Below are positions 26,213 through 35,257 of a DNA stretch of 54,693 nucleotides, one piece after another. Below the pieces are notes generated by a model. The model had not been told where the DNA came from. It did not search any database and worked only from the letters and a program-made list of their open reading frames with translations. The number at the start of each line of letters is the position of its first letter. Positions within the stretch are counted from its first letter, which is position 1. The stretch is from CAZUCE01 sp964619265 (GTDB lineage: Bacteria > Planctomycetota > UBA1135 > GCA-002686595): the NCBI GenBank assembly GCA_964619265.1, contig CAZUCE010000028.1:1-54693 (forward strand), read 5' to 3'. Made by a program: the position numbers and the translations under genes.

Positions 26213-27400
26213 CTACGCTGCGTCGGTTTTTTTATCGAAAGAGAACTCCGCGAGCGGAGCGATGACGCGAATGGGCTCGACGAGCTCACCACGCTTGGAA
26301 TAGTTGGTTGCGAGCCGCACAAGGGTCGCTGTGGCTATCGCTCCCTCAGGTGCGAGAACCACACCCCGGGCGGAACAAACCGACTCGAGCAGAGTCATCC
26401 CGACCTTCAACTCAGATCCAGAAACGACGGATTCCGCATTTCCGCTCGTCGAGGTACGAACTCGCGCTACTCCGCGGAGGAGTCCCGGGGAAAACTGCGC
26501 ACTCTTCGCAAGAGCCATCTTGGCCTCTTGCTCGCTCGAGCACGAAGACACCTTGCCCAGGTATGCGTGCGCGAGGCGCAGCAGCTCAGAGCAGAGAAGC
26601 TCCACCGGCCACTCCCCTGGGTGTCCCCCAGGAAGGCCGTCGCTCGGCGGCTCGGCGGATTGGACGATAGCTGCTGCGACCGTTTCCAGACGGGGCACGG
26701 ATTCGATGAGCTGGGCAGCGATCGAAAAGCGATCGGCCAAGGCCTGCTCATCCTCTGAGCTCATAGGCAAGCTCGAATTGGCCATTTTCACGAGAGACTC
26801 AGGCAGGGTCACGCAACCAATCTGGGAGAGCATGGCTGACATCTCAATTCGCCAATCCAGCGGGATGCCCAACTCCGCGCACACCTGGCGAATCACATCC
26901 AGTACCTGACCGGTGAACCGGGCCGAAGCGGGCTGAACAATACCCAAGACCTCGGTGAGCATCTGCACCGATCCTCGAAGGGTGCGGTCGAGCAGGTCTT
27001 GTTCGGCCCTCAAGGCTCGAAACTGCCTAACGCCCTCCTCGATGGCCCCGACAAACGCTTCTCGTTCGCAAGGCTTGGTCAAGAATCGGAAGATCTTGCC
27101 GTGATTCACCGCCGCAATGGCACTTTCCAAGTCCGTCTGACCCGTTAGTAAGATCCGAGAAGCGTCAGGTGCTGCTGCGATGCTCTGGGCCAAGAACTCG
27201 GCTCCAGACATGCCAGGCATGCGCATGTCTGAGACAATCACCGCTGTATTGGGATGCTCAGCGAGGTTCTCCAGTCCAGCAGCTCCCGAATCAGCGCAGC
27301 TGACCGTGAACTGCTTGCGGAGGAACAGCCTGAGGCCTGAAGTGACGTTCGGCTCGTCGTCTACGAGGAGGACTTGAGGCTTGTCTGATTGAATGGTCAC
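26213..27400 (-). CDS. response regulator with degenerate HD-GYP-like domain
   Basis: 395 residues. The receiver (about 8-125) keeps phospho-acceptor Asp58 and the TKPC lysine. The output region (about 140-340) aligns by pattern with RpfG-type HD-GYP proteins, including the segment that normally reads LLHDIGKVGIPD. Here it reads SAMLSQIGCVTLPESL, so the HD pair and DIGK lysine are lost, and no HHExxDGxGYP motif exists. It should not hydrolyse c-di-GMP. In Shewanella, HnoD is a phospho-controlled degenerate HD-GYP protein that modulates the EAL partner; this may be its counterpart. A GTG start at 27400 overlaps the previous stop as GTGA. Confidence 0.88.
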   Translation of the reverse strand: MTIQSDKPQVLLVDDEPNVTSGLRLFLRKQFTVSCADSGAAGLENLAEHPNTAVIVSDMRMPGMSGAEFLAQSIAAAPDASRILLTGQTDLESAIAAVNHGKIFRFLTKPCEREAFVGAIEEGVRQFRALRAEQDLLDRTLRGSVQMLTEVLGIVQPASARFTGQVLDVIRQVCAELGIPLDWRIEMSAMLSQIGCVTLPESLVKMANSSLPMSSEDEQALADRFSIAAQLIESVPRLETVAAAIVQSAEPPSDGLPGGHPGEWPVELLCSELLRLAHAYLGKVSSCSSEQEAKMALAKSAQFSPGLLRGVARVRTSTSGNAESVVSGSELKVGMTLLESVCSARGVVLAPEGAIATATLVRLATNYSKRGELVEPIRVIAPLAEFSFDKKTDAA

Positions 27401-28614
27401 GCGGCCTCCCCGGTGAATTCTCCTGGGTGATCCATGCGATCTTGGACCAAACGCTCAAAGAGCTCGAGCCGTTCGGTTTCAATGCCGAACCGAGCTCCGT
27501 CGAGCGAGTCCTGCCCGGAATCTGTCGTTTGGACCGCGAAAGCGACCTTGGAGGAGAATCGAATCACGCTGGCCGTCGTTCGTGACCCCTCAGGAGCGTC
27601 TTGGGGGCGTCCTTGATAGCGGATCGGCTCGGTCACCTTGAGAGGCAGGCCCCAACGGCTGAGCACGGCGGCCCCAAGGCTCTCTTGTTTCAACCCGTAC
27701 TCTTCATTCTCCAGAGCTTCCAGGCCCGCCCAATCCCCGGTCGTGCGTTCGCATTTCTCCAGGAAGTGCTGCTCCCCGTCCCGGATCATGGCGATCCGTC
27801 CTACCTCGGCGAGCAGGGCTCCAAGACTGGCAGACGGGTCCGCGCCAAAGACCCCCGCGACTTCACCTGCCACCGAAGCGGACACCTGGGATCTCTCCGT
27901 CAGCGAAGCGTGAAGGGCAAGGGCTCCCGGAGACAGGTCTTGGTCCACTTGGAAGAGGGCCTCGGCCATAGCCATGCGCGAGAGCATCTCGACTCCGAGG
28001 AAGTTGACGGCGGTCTCCAAGTCCGCGACAGGATTCGAAACCCCAAAGGCTGCCGAGTTCACAAACTGCAGCACTCGAACCGCCAGGCCGGGCTCTGAGC
28101 TGACCAAGTTGGAAATCTCACGGGTAGTCGTCTGTGGGCGCCCCAACGCGACCTGCAGACGCTGGATCCCCTGAGAGGACATGGGCAAGTCGTCCAGTCG
28201 GGCACACAGGGTCCGCATGGCTGGGTCTTCGATCGACTCGAGGATCGACAGGCCACGCTCAATCTCAGCCACCAGGGACTCCCTTCCACAAGGCTTGTGC
28301 AGCCAGTGGTGAGCAACAGGAAGCGCTCGAAGGGTCATGGATTCGTCCGCTTGCCCCGTCAGCACGAAGCGAATCGCTTCTGGGTATTTGTCCCTGACGA
28401 TTGTCAAGAACTCGGCCCCGTCCATGCGGGGCATACGCATGTCTGAAATGACCAGATCTGCGCCACCCTCTTCGAGCGCCGCAAGCCCTTCCTGCGCGCC
28501 GCAAGCGAACCGCATAGACCACCTCTTGCGCTCCCGGAACAAAGCGCCCCGGAGCCCGTCCAGGAGCTCCCGTTCATCGTCCACGAATAGGAGTCTCGGC
28601 TTGTCAAGCGGCAT
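27397..28614 (-). CDS. response regulator with HDOD domain
   Basis: 405 residues. The receiver domain (about 5-122) has Asp58 and the HKPC lysine. The HDOD domain (about 145-340) shows the family block SEPGLAVRVLQFVNSAAFG followed by LETAVNFLG. HDOD is a non-catalytic relative of HD domains that acts as a protein-interaction output in signalling. The start ATG at 28614 lies within the end of the kinase gene (11-bp overlap) with GAGGGA upstream, so the two are coupled. It takes the place of the DNA-binding regulator HnoC of the Shewanella cluster, which suggests a protein-level rather than transcriptional output here. Confidence 0.92.
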   Translation of the reverse strand: MPLDKPRLLFVDDERELLDGLRGALFRERKRWSMRFACGAQEGLAALEEGGADLVISDMRMPRMDGAEFLTIVRDKYPEAIRFVLTGQADESMTLRALPVAHHWLHKPCGRESLVAEIERGLSILESIEDPAMRTLCARLDDLPMSSQGIQRLQVALGRPQTTTREISNLVSSEPGLAVRVLQFVNSAAFGVSNPVADLETAVNFLGVEMLSRMAMAEALFQVDQDLSPGALALHASLTERSQVSASVAGEVAGVFGADPSASLGALLAEVGRIAMIRDGEQHFLEKCERTTGDWAGLEALENEEYGLKQESLGAAVLSRWGLPLKVTEPIRYQGRPQDAPEGSRTTASVIRFSSKVAFAVQTTDSGQDSLDGARFGIETERLELFERLVQDRMDHPGEFTGEAA

Positions 28615-29902
28615 GGGAGAGTCCCTCGCGACCGTGGACAGGCAATTTAATGACAAAGGTCGTACCGACGCCCTGATTCGTTTCGAAGTGGAGAGTCCCC
28701 CCGTGCTTGTCGACGATCACATTTCGCGCAATGGCCAGGCCCTGACCACTGCCCCTTCCCACAGCCTTGGTGGTGAAGAAAGGATCAAAGATCCTCTCTT
28801 GCACCGACTCCGGAATCCCTGCCCCGTTGTCTTGGATGCGAATCTCAACGTTGTCATCGACATGGCTGGACGAAACGCGCAGCTCGCCGAGCTCTCCAGA
28901 CTTGCCCAGTCGATCCTCAACCGCGTGCGCGCCGTTGACCACCAGATTCAGAACCACCTGGTTGATATCTCCGATATGGCAGACAACTTGAGGGATGTCC
29001 CCGAGGTCTAGGATCAGGTTCGCGACGTACTTGTACTCGTTGCGGGCCACAACCAGGGTGTTCTCGATGGCCTGGTTGATGTCTTCGGGAGTACAGGCAG
29101 CGTCACCCGGATGAGAGAATTGCTTCAGGGCGCCAACAATGGAAGCAACCCGCTTGATGCCGTCTTTTGCACGATCCAGCGCGCTAGGCAACTCTTCGCG
29201 CAGAAACTCCACGTCCGCCTCCTCGAGGGGCTTCCGGATTTCTTCCACGGAAATCACTCCTTTCTCTTGGCTGGACTGGCACGCCTGCTCCACGGTGGAC
29301 ACAGCCTCAATCAGCTCACTCACCGCATCCTGCAAGAAATCGATGCTGTTTCCGACAAACTGAATCGGTGTGTTGATTTCGTGCGCCACTCCCGCCGCTA
29401 GCTGCCCAACCGCTTCCAGTTTTTGGGCTTGCCGCAAGTCCATTTCTAGCTGCCGCTTCTCGCTCAAGTCAGCCAGCAAGCAGATCAGGCCATCGAAGCC
29501 GTCATCCTCGGAAGCTAGGCGCGAGGCCACGAACTGGACCGGGACCTCGTGACCCGCGCTATGCGAAGCCTCAACTTCGGCTTCCATGGCTTCCCAGTCC
29601 TCGAGTGACTCGGCACGGCACTGGGGGAAGTACTCGGCGATTGGAGTTCCCACCATCAAATCGGCAGGCAGGCCGAGTAACTCCTCGGCTGCCCGGTTGA
29701 CTCGGGAAATGAGCCCATCGCGATCCACGACCAGCAAACTGCTCGACATGTTCTCCAAGATGTTGCCCAGGAACATCGAGGAGGAGAGCGCTGCTTGCGT
29801 CGTCTCGAACAGCTCGCGAGATTTGGATTCGATGAGGCTCTCAAGCCCTGCGATCTCCTGCAGGGCTCGTTCGTACTTCTTCTTGATCAGCTCGTCAGAC
29901 AT
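28604..29902 (-). CDS. PAS-domain histidine kinase
   Basis: 432 residues, no transmembrane segments, so cytoplasmic. An N-terminal coiled coil (about 5-45) leads into a PAS domain (about 48-150), then a DHp domain with the phospho-acceptor His174 in GVAHEINTPIQ, then a HATPase domain with N-box VVLNLVVNGAHA, G1 DNGAGIP, F-box FDPFFTT and G2 GRGSGQGLAIA. The DHp type (HEINTP) resembles the HisKA/NtrB-like group. It starts five bases after the H-NOX stop. By context it is the kinase whose autophosphorylation is controlled by the NO-bound haem protein, feeding the three receivers encoded downstream. Confidence 0.94.
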   Translation of the reverse strand: MSDELIKKKYERALQEIAGLESLIESKSRELFETTQAALSSSMFLGNILENMSSSLLVVDRDGLISRVNRAAEELLGLPADLMVGTPIAEYFPQCRAESLEDWEAMEAEVEASHSAGHEVPVQFVASRLASEDDGFDGLICLLADLSEKRQLEMDLRQAQKLEAVGQLAAGVAHEINTPIQFVGNSIDFLQDAVSELIEAVSTVEQACQSSQEKGVISVEEIRKPLEEADVEFLREELPSALDRAKDGIKRVASIVGALKQFSHPGDAACTPEDINQAIENTLVVARNEYKYVANLILDLGDIPQVVCHIGDINQVVLNLVVNGAHAVEDRLGKSGELGELRVSSSHVDDNVEIRIQDNGAGIPESVQERIFDPFFTTKAVGRGSGQGLAIARNVIVDKHGGTLHFETNQGVGTTFVIKLPVHGREGLSHAA

Positions 29903-29907
29903 GCCTG

Positions 29908-30471
29908 TTAACCCACCATGCGGCGGGCCCCAGACCCAAAGCGGATATCAAATTCGCAGCACTCCGCTCCGTCGTGCATGCATCGCAACTCCTCAGCGGA
30001 TACCTGTTCCTCGAAATGGGCGGCTGCTCCATCCAGGAGCCCCCGAAAAAGCGCACAGAGCTTTCGAGCCGAACGGTATTCCAGCCGCATGTTTCCTTCG
30101 GAGTCGATCTGGTGTCGGAATTCAGGCAGTTCGGCCCCTGGATAGAGCTTGAGAACCTCCACATGGATGACCGAGTGGACCGATGCGACAAACGAGCGGA
30201 GATCGTGGCCTTCGCCGTATTCCTTGTGGCCTTGAAGTAGTTTCCCGAACAGGTAGACACCGAAGGAATACACCGCGTCATTTAGGGGCACGCCGAGCAT
30301 TCCGACTGCCGTCGTAACCAAAGCAAACAGATCGGAGGCCGGATAAGAGCCTGGCCCCAGGAACACGCCCTCGGTTTCTAGGGTCGTATTCTCCAAGACG
30401 GACTCGAACGTCTCTTCGCCAAAAGTCTCACAAACGAAGGACTCAAAGTGCTTGAAGATGATTCCTTTCAC
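29908..30471 (-). CDS. H-NOX (haem NO-binding) sensor protein
   Basis: 187 residues, the normal length for a stand-alone H-NOX. The family start MKGIIF is supplied by a GTG codon at 30471, with AGGA about seven bases upstream; the longer open frame adds 51 low-complexity codons and is rejected. Haem determinants are all present: proximal His103, Pro116 and the YxSxR motif Tyr132-x-Ser134-x-Arg136, numbered one higher than in the Thermoanaerobacter protein. The position matching its O2-stabilising distal Tyr140 is Leu141, so the protein should bind NO and not O2. Several extra cysteines (139, and two near residues 170-176) could bind zinc, as in other H-NOX proteins. First gene of the NO-signalling operon. 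Confidence 0.95.
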   Translation of the reverse strand: MKGIIFKHFESFVCETFGEETFESVLENTTLETEGVFLGPGSYPASDLFALVTTAVGMLGVPLNDAVYSFGVYLFGKLLQGHKEYGEGHDLRSFVASVHSVIHVEVLKLYPGAELPEFRHQIDSEGNMRLEYRSARKLCALFRGLLDGAAAHFEEQVSAEELRCMHDGAECCEFDIRFGSGARRMVG

Positions 30472-30895
30472 GGATATATCCTGATTCAGTGAACTGGAGA
30501 GCGCGCCTTGGGAATGGGCTCGCGGTCCTGGAGAACCTGACTTGGCCTTCACAAACAAGGCAGGCTTCGAAGGACTATTCCTCGGACCACCGGGACCCGA
30601 ACCTGACCCGCAATCCTCACGCATCGCGTTAACGGCTTCAAAAAGAGACTAGGCAATCTCCCTATGTGGGTTCGATTCAGCCGCTGCGCCCCCCCCACAT
30701 AGGGCCCGCGAAGATTCTTCCTATTTCTCAGCGCCCACAAGACGCAGCGCCTTCGGTGAATTGCCACAAGGATAGAAAGCGACGCTGAAGATCCGGCTTC
30801 GCTTCCTTGTGGCCGCATGGGTCACGCGCAAGATCTACGCTTGGCCCGCGTCCTTCGTGCCCGTGGGGCTTCGCTGGACCCGCTCGCTGCGAGCG
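30472..30895. other. intergenic region upstream of the H-NOX operon
   Basis: 424 bp between the ASCH gene and the H-NOX gene, both on the minus strand. It should contain the promoter of the NO-signalling operon. The only strong structure is the inverted repeat at 30660-30704. No open frame here looks coding. Confidence 0.55.
30660..30704. promoter_or_regulatory. perfect 11-bp inverted repeat upstream of the H-NOX operon
   Basis: CCCTATGTGGG (30660-30670) and CCCACATAGGG (30694-30704) are perfect inverted copies, 23 bp apart. The right arm is preceded by a run of C. The element is 189 bp upstream of the H-NOX start and 192 bp downstream of the ASCH stop. It could be a terminator stem for the ASCH gene, with a CTTTTTG run further on in the minus direction, or an operator for the H-NOX operon. 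Confidence 0.55.
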
Positions 30896-31228
30896 TTAGC
30901 TGGACACAGAGCGGAATTCGTGCACCCAAACCTTGGCGGATGGATCCCACTCCATGCCCTTGTGCATCCGAAGGATCAGGTCCTTGTAGAGCTCAAGACT
31001 CGGGTAGCCCTCGCGATGTGCGGATTCCTCGTCCATTTCACCGAGAGTCTCACGAAACAAGCGGGTGATCTCGAATGGCTGACCTTCCAGCTCGAAGCAC
31101 TCGCCCGGATACCCATAAACGCCGTTGCGGCGCTGCTGGGTCTTGCTGCCCGAAATCACCGCGTCCACGAGCCGCTTGTGAGTCACCAAACGGTCAAGTT
31201 GACATGTTTTTTCGGGGTACTCACTCAT
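30896..31228 (-). CDS. ASCH-domain protein
   Basis: 110 residues, the size of small YqfB-like ASCH proteins. The ASCH fold is related to PUA and is thought to bind RNA or modified nucleosides; the E. coli homologue YqfB hydrolyses N4-acetylcytidine. The typical pattern is visible: an N-terminal basic segment ending in LVDAVISGSKTQQRR (the 'I..G.KT.T.R' signature), then a hydrophobic beta strand with the FEL and FEIT segments and a C-terminal helix. The gene is separate from the H-NOX operon by 424 bp. The substrate is not known. Confidence 0.8.
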   Translation of the reverse strand: MSEYPEKTCQLDRLVTHKRLVDAVISGSKTQQRRNGVYGYPGECFELEGQPFEITRLFRETLGEMDEESAHREGYPSLELYKDLILRMHKGMEWDPSAKVWVHEFRSVSS

Positions 31229-32011
31229 CGAGAGGCTTGCGTCAGGAGGGGGCTTGGCACGGTGAACCCGGCAGCATGCCAGAAGCCCGCCGGGCCCTGC
31301 TTACCCCTCGCGGCTTATCCTCTCCCCGGAAGCCGGATCCGCGCCGCTCCGTGCCCGGGCCGCTCCGCGGTCGATGACGACCGCAGCATCCTGGCAGTTC
31401 GCCGGTTGGCGCCCTCCGGAAGCCAGGACGCGAGAGCTCACGCGAGGGCGCAGTCAAGTTGGGACCGAAACTGGAACCGGCGAAGGCAGTGGATTCCGAG
31501 AGCTGAAGGGGCGGCAACGAAGGACCGCCGGGGATCGACGATCGAGTCCTGAGGGCACTTCGGCCTGGAGCCCGTCCGATCCGCTGGCCAGGAAGCTCCT
31601 CTGCTGGGTGCAGGAGGGGCTGGTTCGGAGTCCAAAAGGACATCGACGGGCTGCGGCCGCTGGATCGGCCTCCGGTGGCCGCAGCCCCGTGTGGGCGAAC
31701 TCGCAACGGCCTAAAGCTGCCCCAGGGGGCCTGCCAGCCACTCACCCGAGCCATCTCGCACGCTGTTCGAGCGCCCTTGCTCGCCGATCGGCCGGGGGGC
31801 CCACCCCCAAGGCCCGCAAGCCGCTTTCTTGAGGCCTCGGACTCGGTAGAATCGGCCCTCCGGGGTGGTACGCCGTTTGATGTCCTTCCTGGATCTCATC
31901 CGCCCATCCTTCGCGGCTCCCTCAAAGACCCACCCAGCTGTCCAAGGCAAGCGCCCCTGTCCTGGACTCGCACCGCCCATCTTGGGCTGGCCGACTGGCC
32001 CTCGAACCTCC
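31229..32011. other. long intergenic region between divergent genes, nothing recognised
   Basis: 783 bp between the minus-strand ASCH gene and a plus-strand lipoprotein gene, so promoters in both directions are expected. Open frames on both strands are long because of high GC, but their translations are arginine-, proline- and glycine-rich without family resemblance. I looked for RNase P RNA, SRP RNA, tmRNA and 6S RNA signatures and found none. Confidence 0.45.
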
Positions 32012-35000
32012 ATGCCCGATCCGAACGCTATCAACGCCTTGAATGCCATCTCAACGGTTCAACGCCGCGCCCTCTCGCTTGCCGGCGCCCTGATCGCCGG
32101 GACCTTGGCTGCCTGTGGATCGGGATCGGGAGCCGCCGATGCCTTGGTCGACCCCCAAACCTTGGGCCTGCCCGCCGAAAAACCCGACGGCTCGGGCTTC
32201 TACCTCATCGACCAACATTTCGGCGGGGTCGGCGACGCCGTGTTGATTGAGAGCCAGTACTGGGGCCGGCTGGTCGACGTCTTTTCTGAGAACCAGCAAA
32301 CCGGCGTCACAGAGCTCGTCTACCCGGACTTCGTCATCGGGGATTCCATTCAAACGGAGTTCGGCAGGTGGCGCCTTGAAGTCAATCCGCTTACGACTCG
32401 CTCGCGCCTGATCATCGAGCGAACGAACACGGACGCGGTCGACGATGCGTTCGACCTGCTGGTCGCCGAAGCCGAGAGCTCGGTTGGAGATATCCTCGAA
32501 AAAGGAACTGGGATCGGAGAGTCTCCGCCGTTCTCGCTGGTTGCGCGCAACGCGGCCTTGGTGCTCCAGTTCTCCGACCTGGTGGATCCGACGACGGTTT
32601 CCCTGAACGACAGCTTCCGAGTCCTGGTGGGCAATCCGCCCGAGCTGCCCTACGAGGCCCGGCTCCTGTTCAGCCCCAATCACGGCGGCCTGGCTTCAGA
32701 GAGCGGCGAGTTTTTCTCCACGCGCTTGATCGTGGACTTCACGATCGATGCGGCCGAACTCGCGATGCTCGGCAGCCCCCTCGAGCTGAACGCCCTTGGC
32801 TTGCCGGCCACGATCGACCCCCTGCAGGCCAACCTCGCGATTGCGATCCCCACGGTCGAAGATCCAGGCGCCGGCAATTTCGACGTCATGCAAAACTTGC
32901 GTGGGCGTCCGTTCACGGTCATCAACAACGGGCCCGTGAACCTGAATTCGCCCACTCGGGACGTTGTCCGCGCTATGCGCTCTGGCTTCGAAGAGGATCC
33001 TGGCAACGGCTTCCTCAGCGACGACATCCCTCCGAGTTTGGTCGGGTCCCAAGCCGTGCTGATCACCAGTGCAGTGAACGACCCCTCCGGTCAACCGGGG
33101 CTCGACTTCATCACCAGCATTTCGTTTGCTACCCCCGAATGTGCCCTAGCGCCGGAGCCCGGTGACGCGGTGCGCCTAGGCGCCAACACGTTCGAGGTCA
33201 CTCAGCAAGCGGCCGAATCCCAGGGCAACGTGGTCGGGCTGCGCCTCAGCCTCCTTTCCGGTTCCACTCCGATCGACGAGCCGGCCGAGGTCCTCGGCCA
33301 GGCCGTCTTCAGAACTCCCTGGCGCGACAGTCTTGCCCCCTCGATGGCCCCGTGCTTCGTGCGATTCTCGCCCGAACCGCAGTCCCCGCCAGCCGCTGGG
33401 GTCCTGCCTGGCTCCCAGATCATTGTCGAATTCTCCGAACCCATGGATCCGTCCTCGGTTCGCCCCTTTGACACCTTCGTCGCCTCAAGCTCCGAAGAGA
33501 TCACTTCGATCGACCAATATGTCGTGGCCAACGTGGTCCCCAGCAACGACCTCGGCTCGTTCCGGCTCTCGCCGGTCGTTGGCTTCGATCACCAGGAAGG
33601 CTCCGCCGAGCAGTTTTTCTTGCGACTCGACTCGGATTCAGACGACCCGATCGCCTTGACCGATCTGGGTGGCAACCTTCTGACGGCTAGCCTGCCGACC
33701 TTCCCATTTGCCTTGAGCCAGATGGCCTCCGACAACCGTAGCGGTGGCTGGGCTCTGCCGTTCAACGAAGTCGACGAATACGACGCCGGAGTTGGAAACA
33801 CCAACGGTACGGATCTCGCCGGTCAGGTCTTTTACAACCAGGAACTCGGGGAGATCTTCCCTCGGCCAGTCACGCGATTCTCTGCGGTGGCAGACCGGTC
33901 GATGCCGCTGATGGCGGCGATGAACCCGGTGAGCACCGTGTTCCCCGGCGGCCTACAAACCCCGCTTTCGAACTTAGGTAGCAAGCTGCATACCATGTGG
34001 CGGCATGCGGACTTTGGGTTCAACGTTAGTTTCAGCGACGGCACGTTTGCGAACCTGGACATCGAAGGCATCTCCCTGGCCCCGCTCAACGGCCTGGTTA
34101 CGCAGACTTTCTATCCGCTGTTCGAAATGGTCCTTGGCCACTCCGATCGACTGCCCGACGAATTTATTGACTTCGCGGTCATGCCTCCCCTGCAGGTGTG
34201 GCCGGGTTCTGGACTGTTCAGCAACGCTTCTTTCGCGGAGAACTTCCTGTCGGATCCGGACAACCCCCCGGTCGTGGTCCACCCTCGTCAGAATGGCTAC
34301 TTTGTGGCCCAAACAGACGTGTTTCAGGCTGAATCGGGCACCGTCATGCTGCGGACGCCCATGAACAGGAATGTCCAGCCCGATGAGGCGATCACCTACA
34401 CCTGGCGTGATACAGCCATCACGGCTCGGGGAGGATTCAATCTAGAAGGTACCGAGGGCGCCGTTGGCGGACTCCCCTTTGATCAAGAGCTCGTCCTTGC
34501 CACGGAACCGGAGGAAGGGCCTCTCTACATTGCAAGCACCGCAGGCGTTCCCTCGATCGGGCTTCCGCTGTTGATCGAGTTCAGTTGCTTCCCGAGCGAA
34601 GCCGTCTCCTTGAACGCATTCGATGCCTCCATTCCGGTCACGACTGGAACGCTTCCCTTCTTCAGAGCGTTCTCCACAGGAGGCTTCAATTCATCGGGGA
34701 ATCCGGTGATCAAGAACCCCGACGGAGAGACCTCGCCCAGTGGCGGCCTAAATGCGGACCCGGCCAACGGTATCGCCCTGGGCACGCCAACCCCTGGCCA
34801 GGACACGATCATCTACACCGGTCAAATCGACGTTGTCGTGCGGGTTAGCCGCGTGTACACAACCGTTATCGAAGCTGATTTCAATACACCGGACTATGCG
34901 GGTCTGATTCAAGAGCCTCTCCCCCTGGAGCAGCCTTCGGGAACCAGCATCGAGTTCGCCTTCCGCGGCGACAACGCATCCGGAAACCCAGGCAACGACT

Positions 35001-35212
35001 ACTTCGACGGGGCGGACCTAGATCTCTACGGCAATTCGATCTCCGAAGCCTCTGATAGTTTAGATCTCTCCCTCAGCCAGCCCGAATGGAGCTCCTCGCT
35101 GGACGACATCGACAACCTCAAGTGGGCTCAAGTGCGCATGTCGTTCTTCGGAAACACTGAGACCGGGCTGACACCGACCCTGACTTCACTGGCCGTCGCC
35201 TACCGGCAATAG
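32012..35212 (+). CDS. large lipoprotein with SbsA-type bacterial Ig-like domains
   Basis: 1066 residues. The ATG at 32012 gives a signal peptide with lipobox LAAC (about residue 35), so it is a lipid-anchored surface or periplasmic protein. At least two Ig-like SbsA-type domains are recognisable from 'LVLQFSDLVDPTTVSL' (about residue 190) and 'IIVEFSEPMDPSSVRP' (about residue 470), each followed by strands and an acidic loop with D and N residues. The C-terminal third is beta-rich with no motif I can name. The open frame upstream of 32012 is not used because it would bury the signal peptide. A strong hairpin follows at 35258-35286. Function unknown; structural or adhesive roles are typical for such proteins. 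Confidence 0.8.
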   Translation: MPDPNAINALNAISTVQRRALSLAGALIAGTLAACGSGSGAADALVDPQTLGLPAEKPDGSGFYLIDQHFGGVGDAVLIESQYWGRLVDVFSENQQTGVTELVYPDFVIGDSIQTEFGRWRLEVNPLTTRSRLIIERTNTDAVDDAFDLLVAEAESSVGDILEKGTGIGESPPFSLVARNAALVLQFSDLVDPTTVSLNDSFRVLVGNPPELPYEARLLFSPNHGGLASESGEFFSTRLIVDFTIDAAELAMLGSPLELNALGLPATIDPLQANLAIAIPTVEDPGAGNFDVMQNLRGRPFTVINNGPVNLNSPTRDVVRAMRSGFEEDPGNGFLSDDIPPSLVGSQAVLITSAVNDPSGQPGLDFITSISFATPECALAPEPGDAVRLGANTFEVTQQAAESQGNVVGLRLSLLSGSTPIDEPAEVLGQAVFRTPWRDSLAPSMAPCFVRFSPEPQSPPAAGVLPGSQIIVEFSEPMDPSSVRPFDTFVASSSEEITSIDQYVVANVVPSNDLGSFRLSPVVGFDHQEGSAEQFFLRLDSDSDDPIALTDLGGNLLTASLPTFPFALSQMASDNRSGGWALPFNEVDEYDAGVGNTNGTDLAGQVFYNQELGEIFPRPVTRFSAVADRSMPLMAAMNPVSTVFPGGLQTPLSNLGSKLHTMWRHADFGFNVSFSDGTFANLDIEGISLAPLNGLVTQTFYPLFEMVLGHSDRLPDEFIDFAVMPPLQVWPGSGLFSNASFAENFLSDPDNPPVVVHPRQNGYFVAQTDVFQAESGTVMLRTPMNRNVQPDEAITYTWRDTAITARGGFNLEGTEGAVGGLPFDQELVLATEPEEGPLYIASTAGVPSIGLPLLIEFSCFPSEAVSLNAFDASIPVTTGTLPFFRAFSTGGFNSSGNPVIKNPDGETSPSGGLNADPANGIALGTPTPGQDTIIYTGQIDVVVRVSRVYTTVIEADFNTPDYAGLIQEPLPLEQPSGTSIEFAFRGDNASGNPGNDYFDGADLDLYGNSISEASDSLDLSLSQPEWSSSLDDIDNLKWAQVRMSFFGNTETGLTPTLTSLAVAYRQ

Positions 35213-35257
35213 CCAGCGTCCTCCCGGGCGGCTTGCCGCCTTGGGCCGCCGAAAATG

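Noticed and set aside
30661..30690. T-loop-like GGGTTCGATTC, a possible tRNA or tRNA fragment
   Set aside because: The bases around it do not pair as a T-stem, no acceptor, D or anticodon arm can be folded, and the sequence is part of the inverted repeat region at 30660-30704.
31242..31754. Minus-strand frame of 170 codons in the long intergenic region
   Set aside because: Composition is rich in Gly, Pro, Arg and Ser with no motif, and it overlaps competing frames on the other strand.
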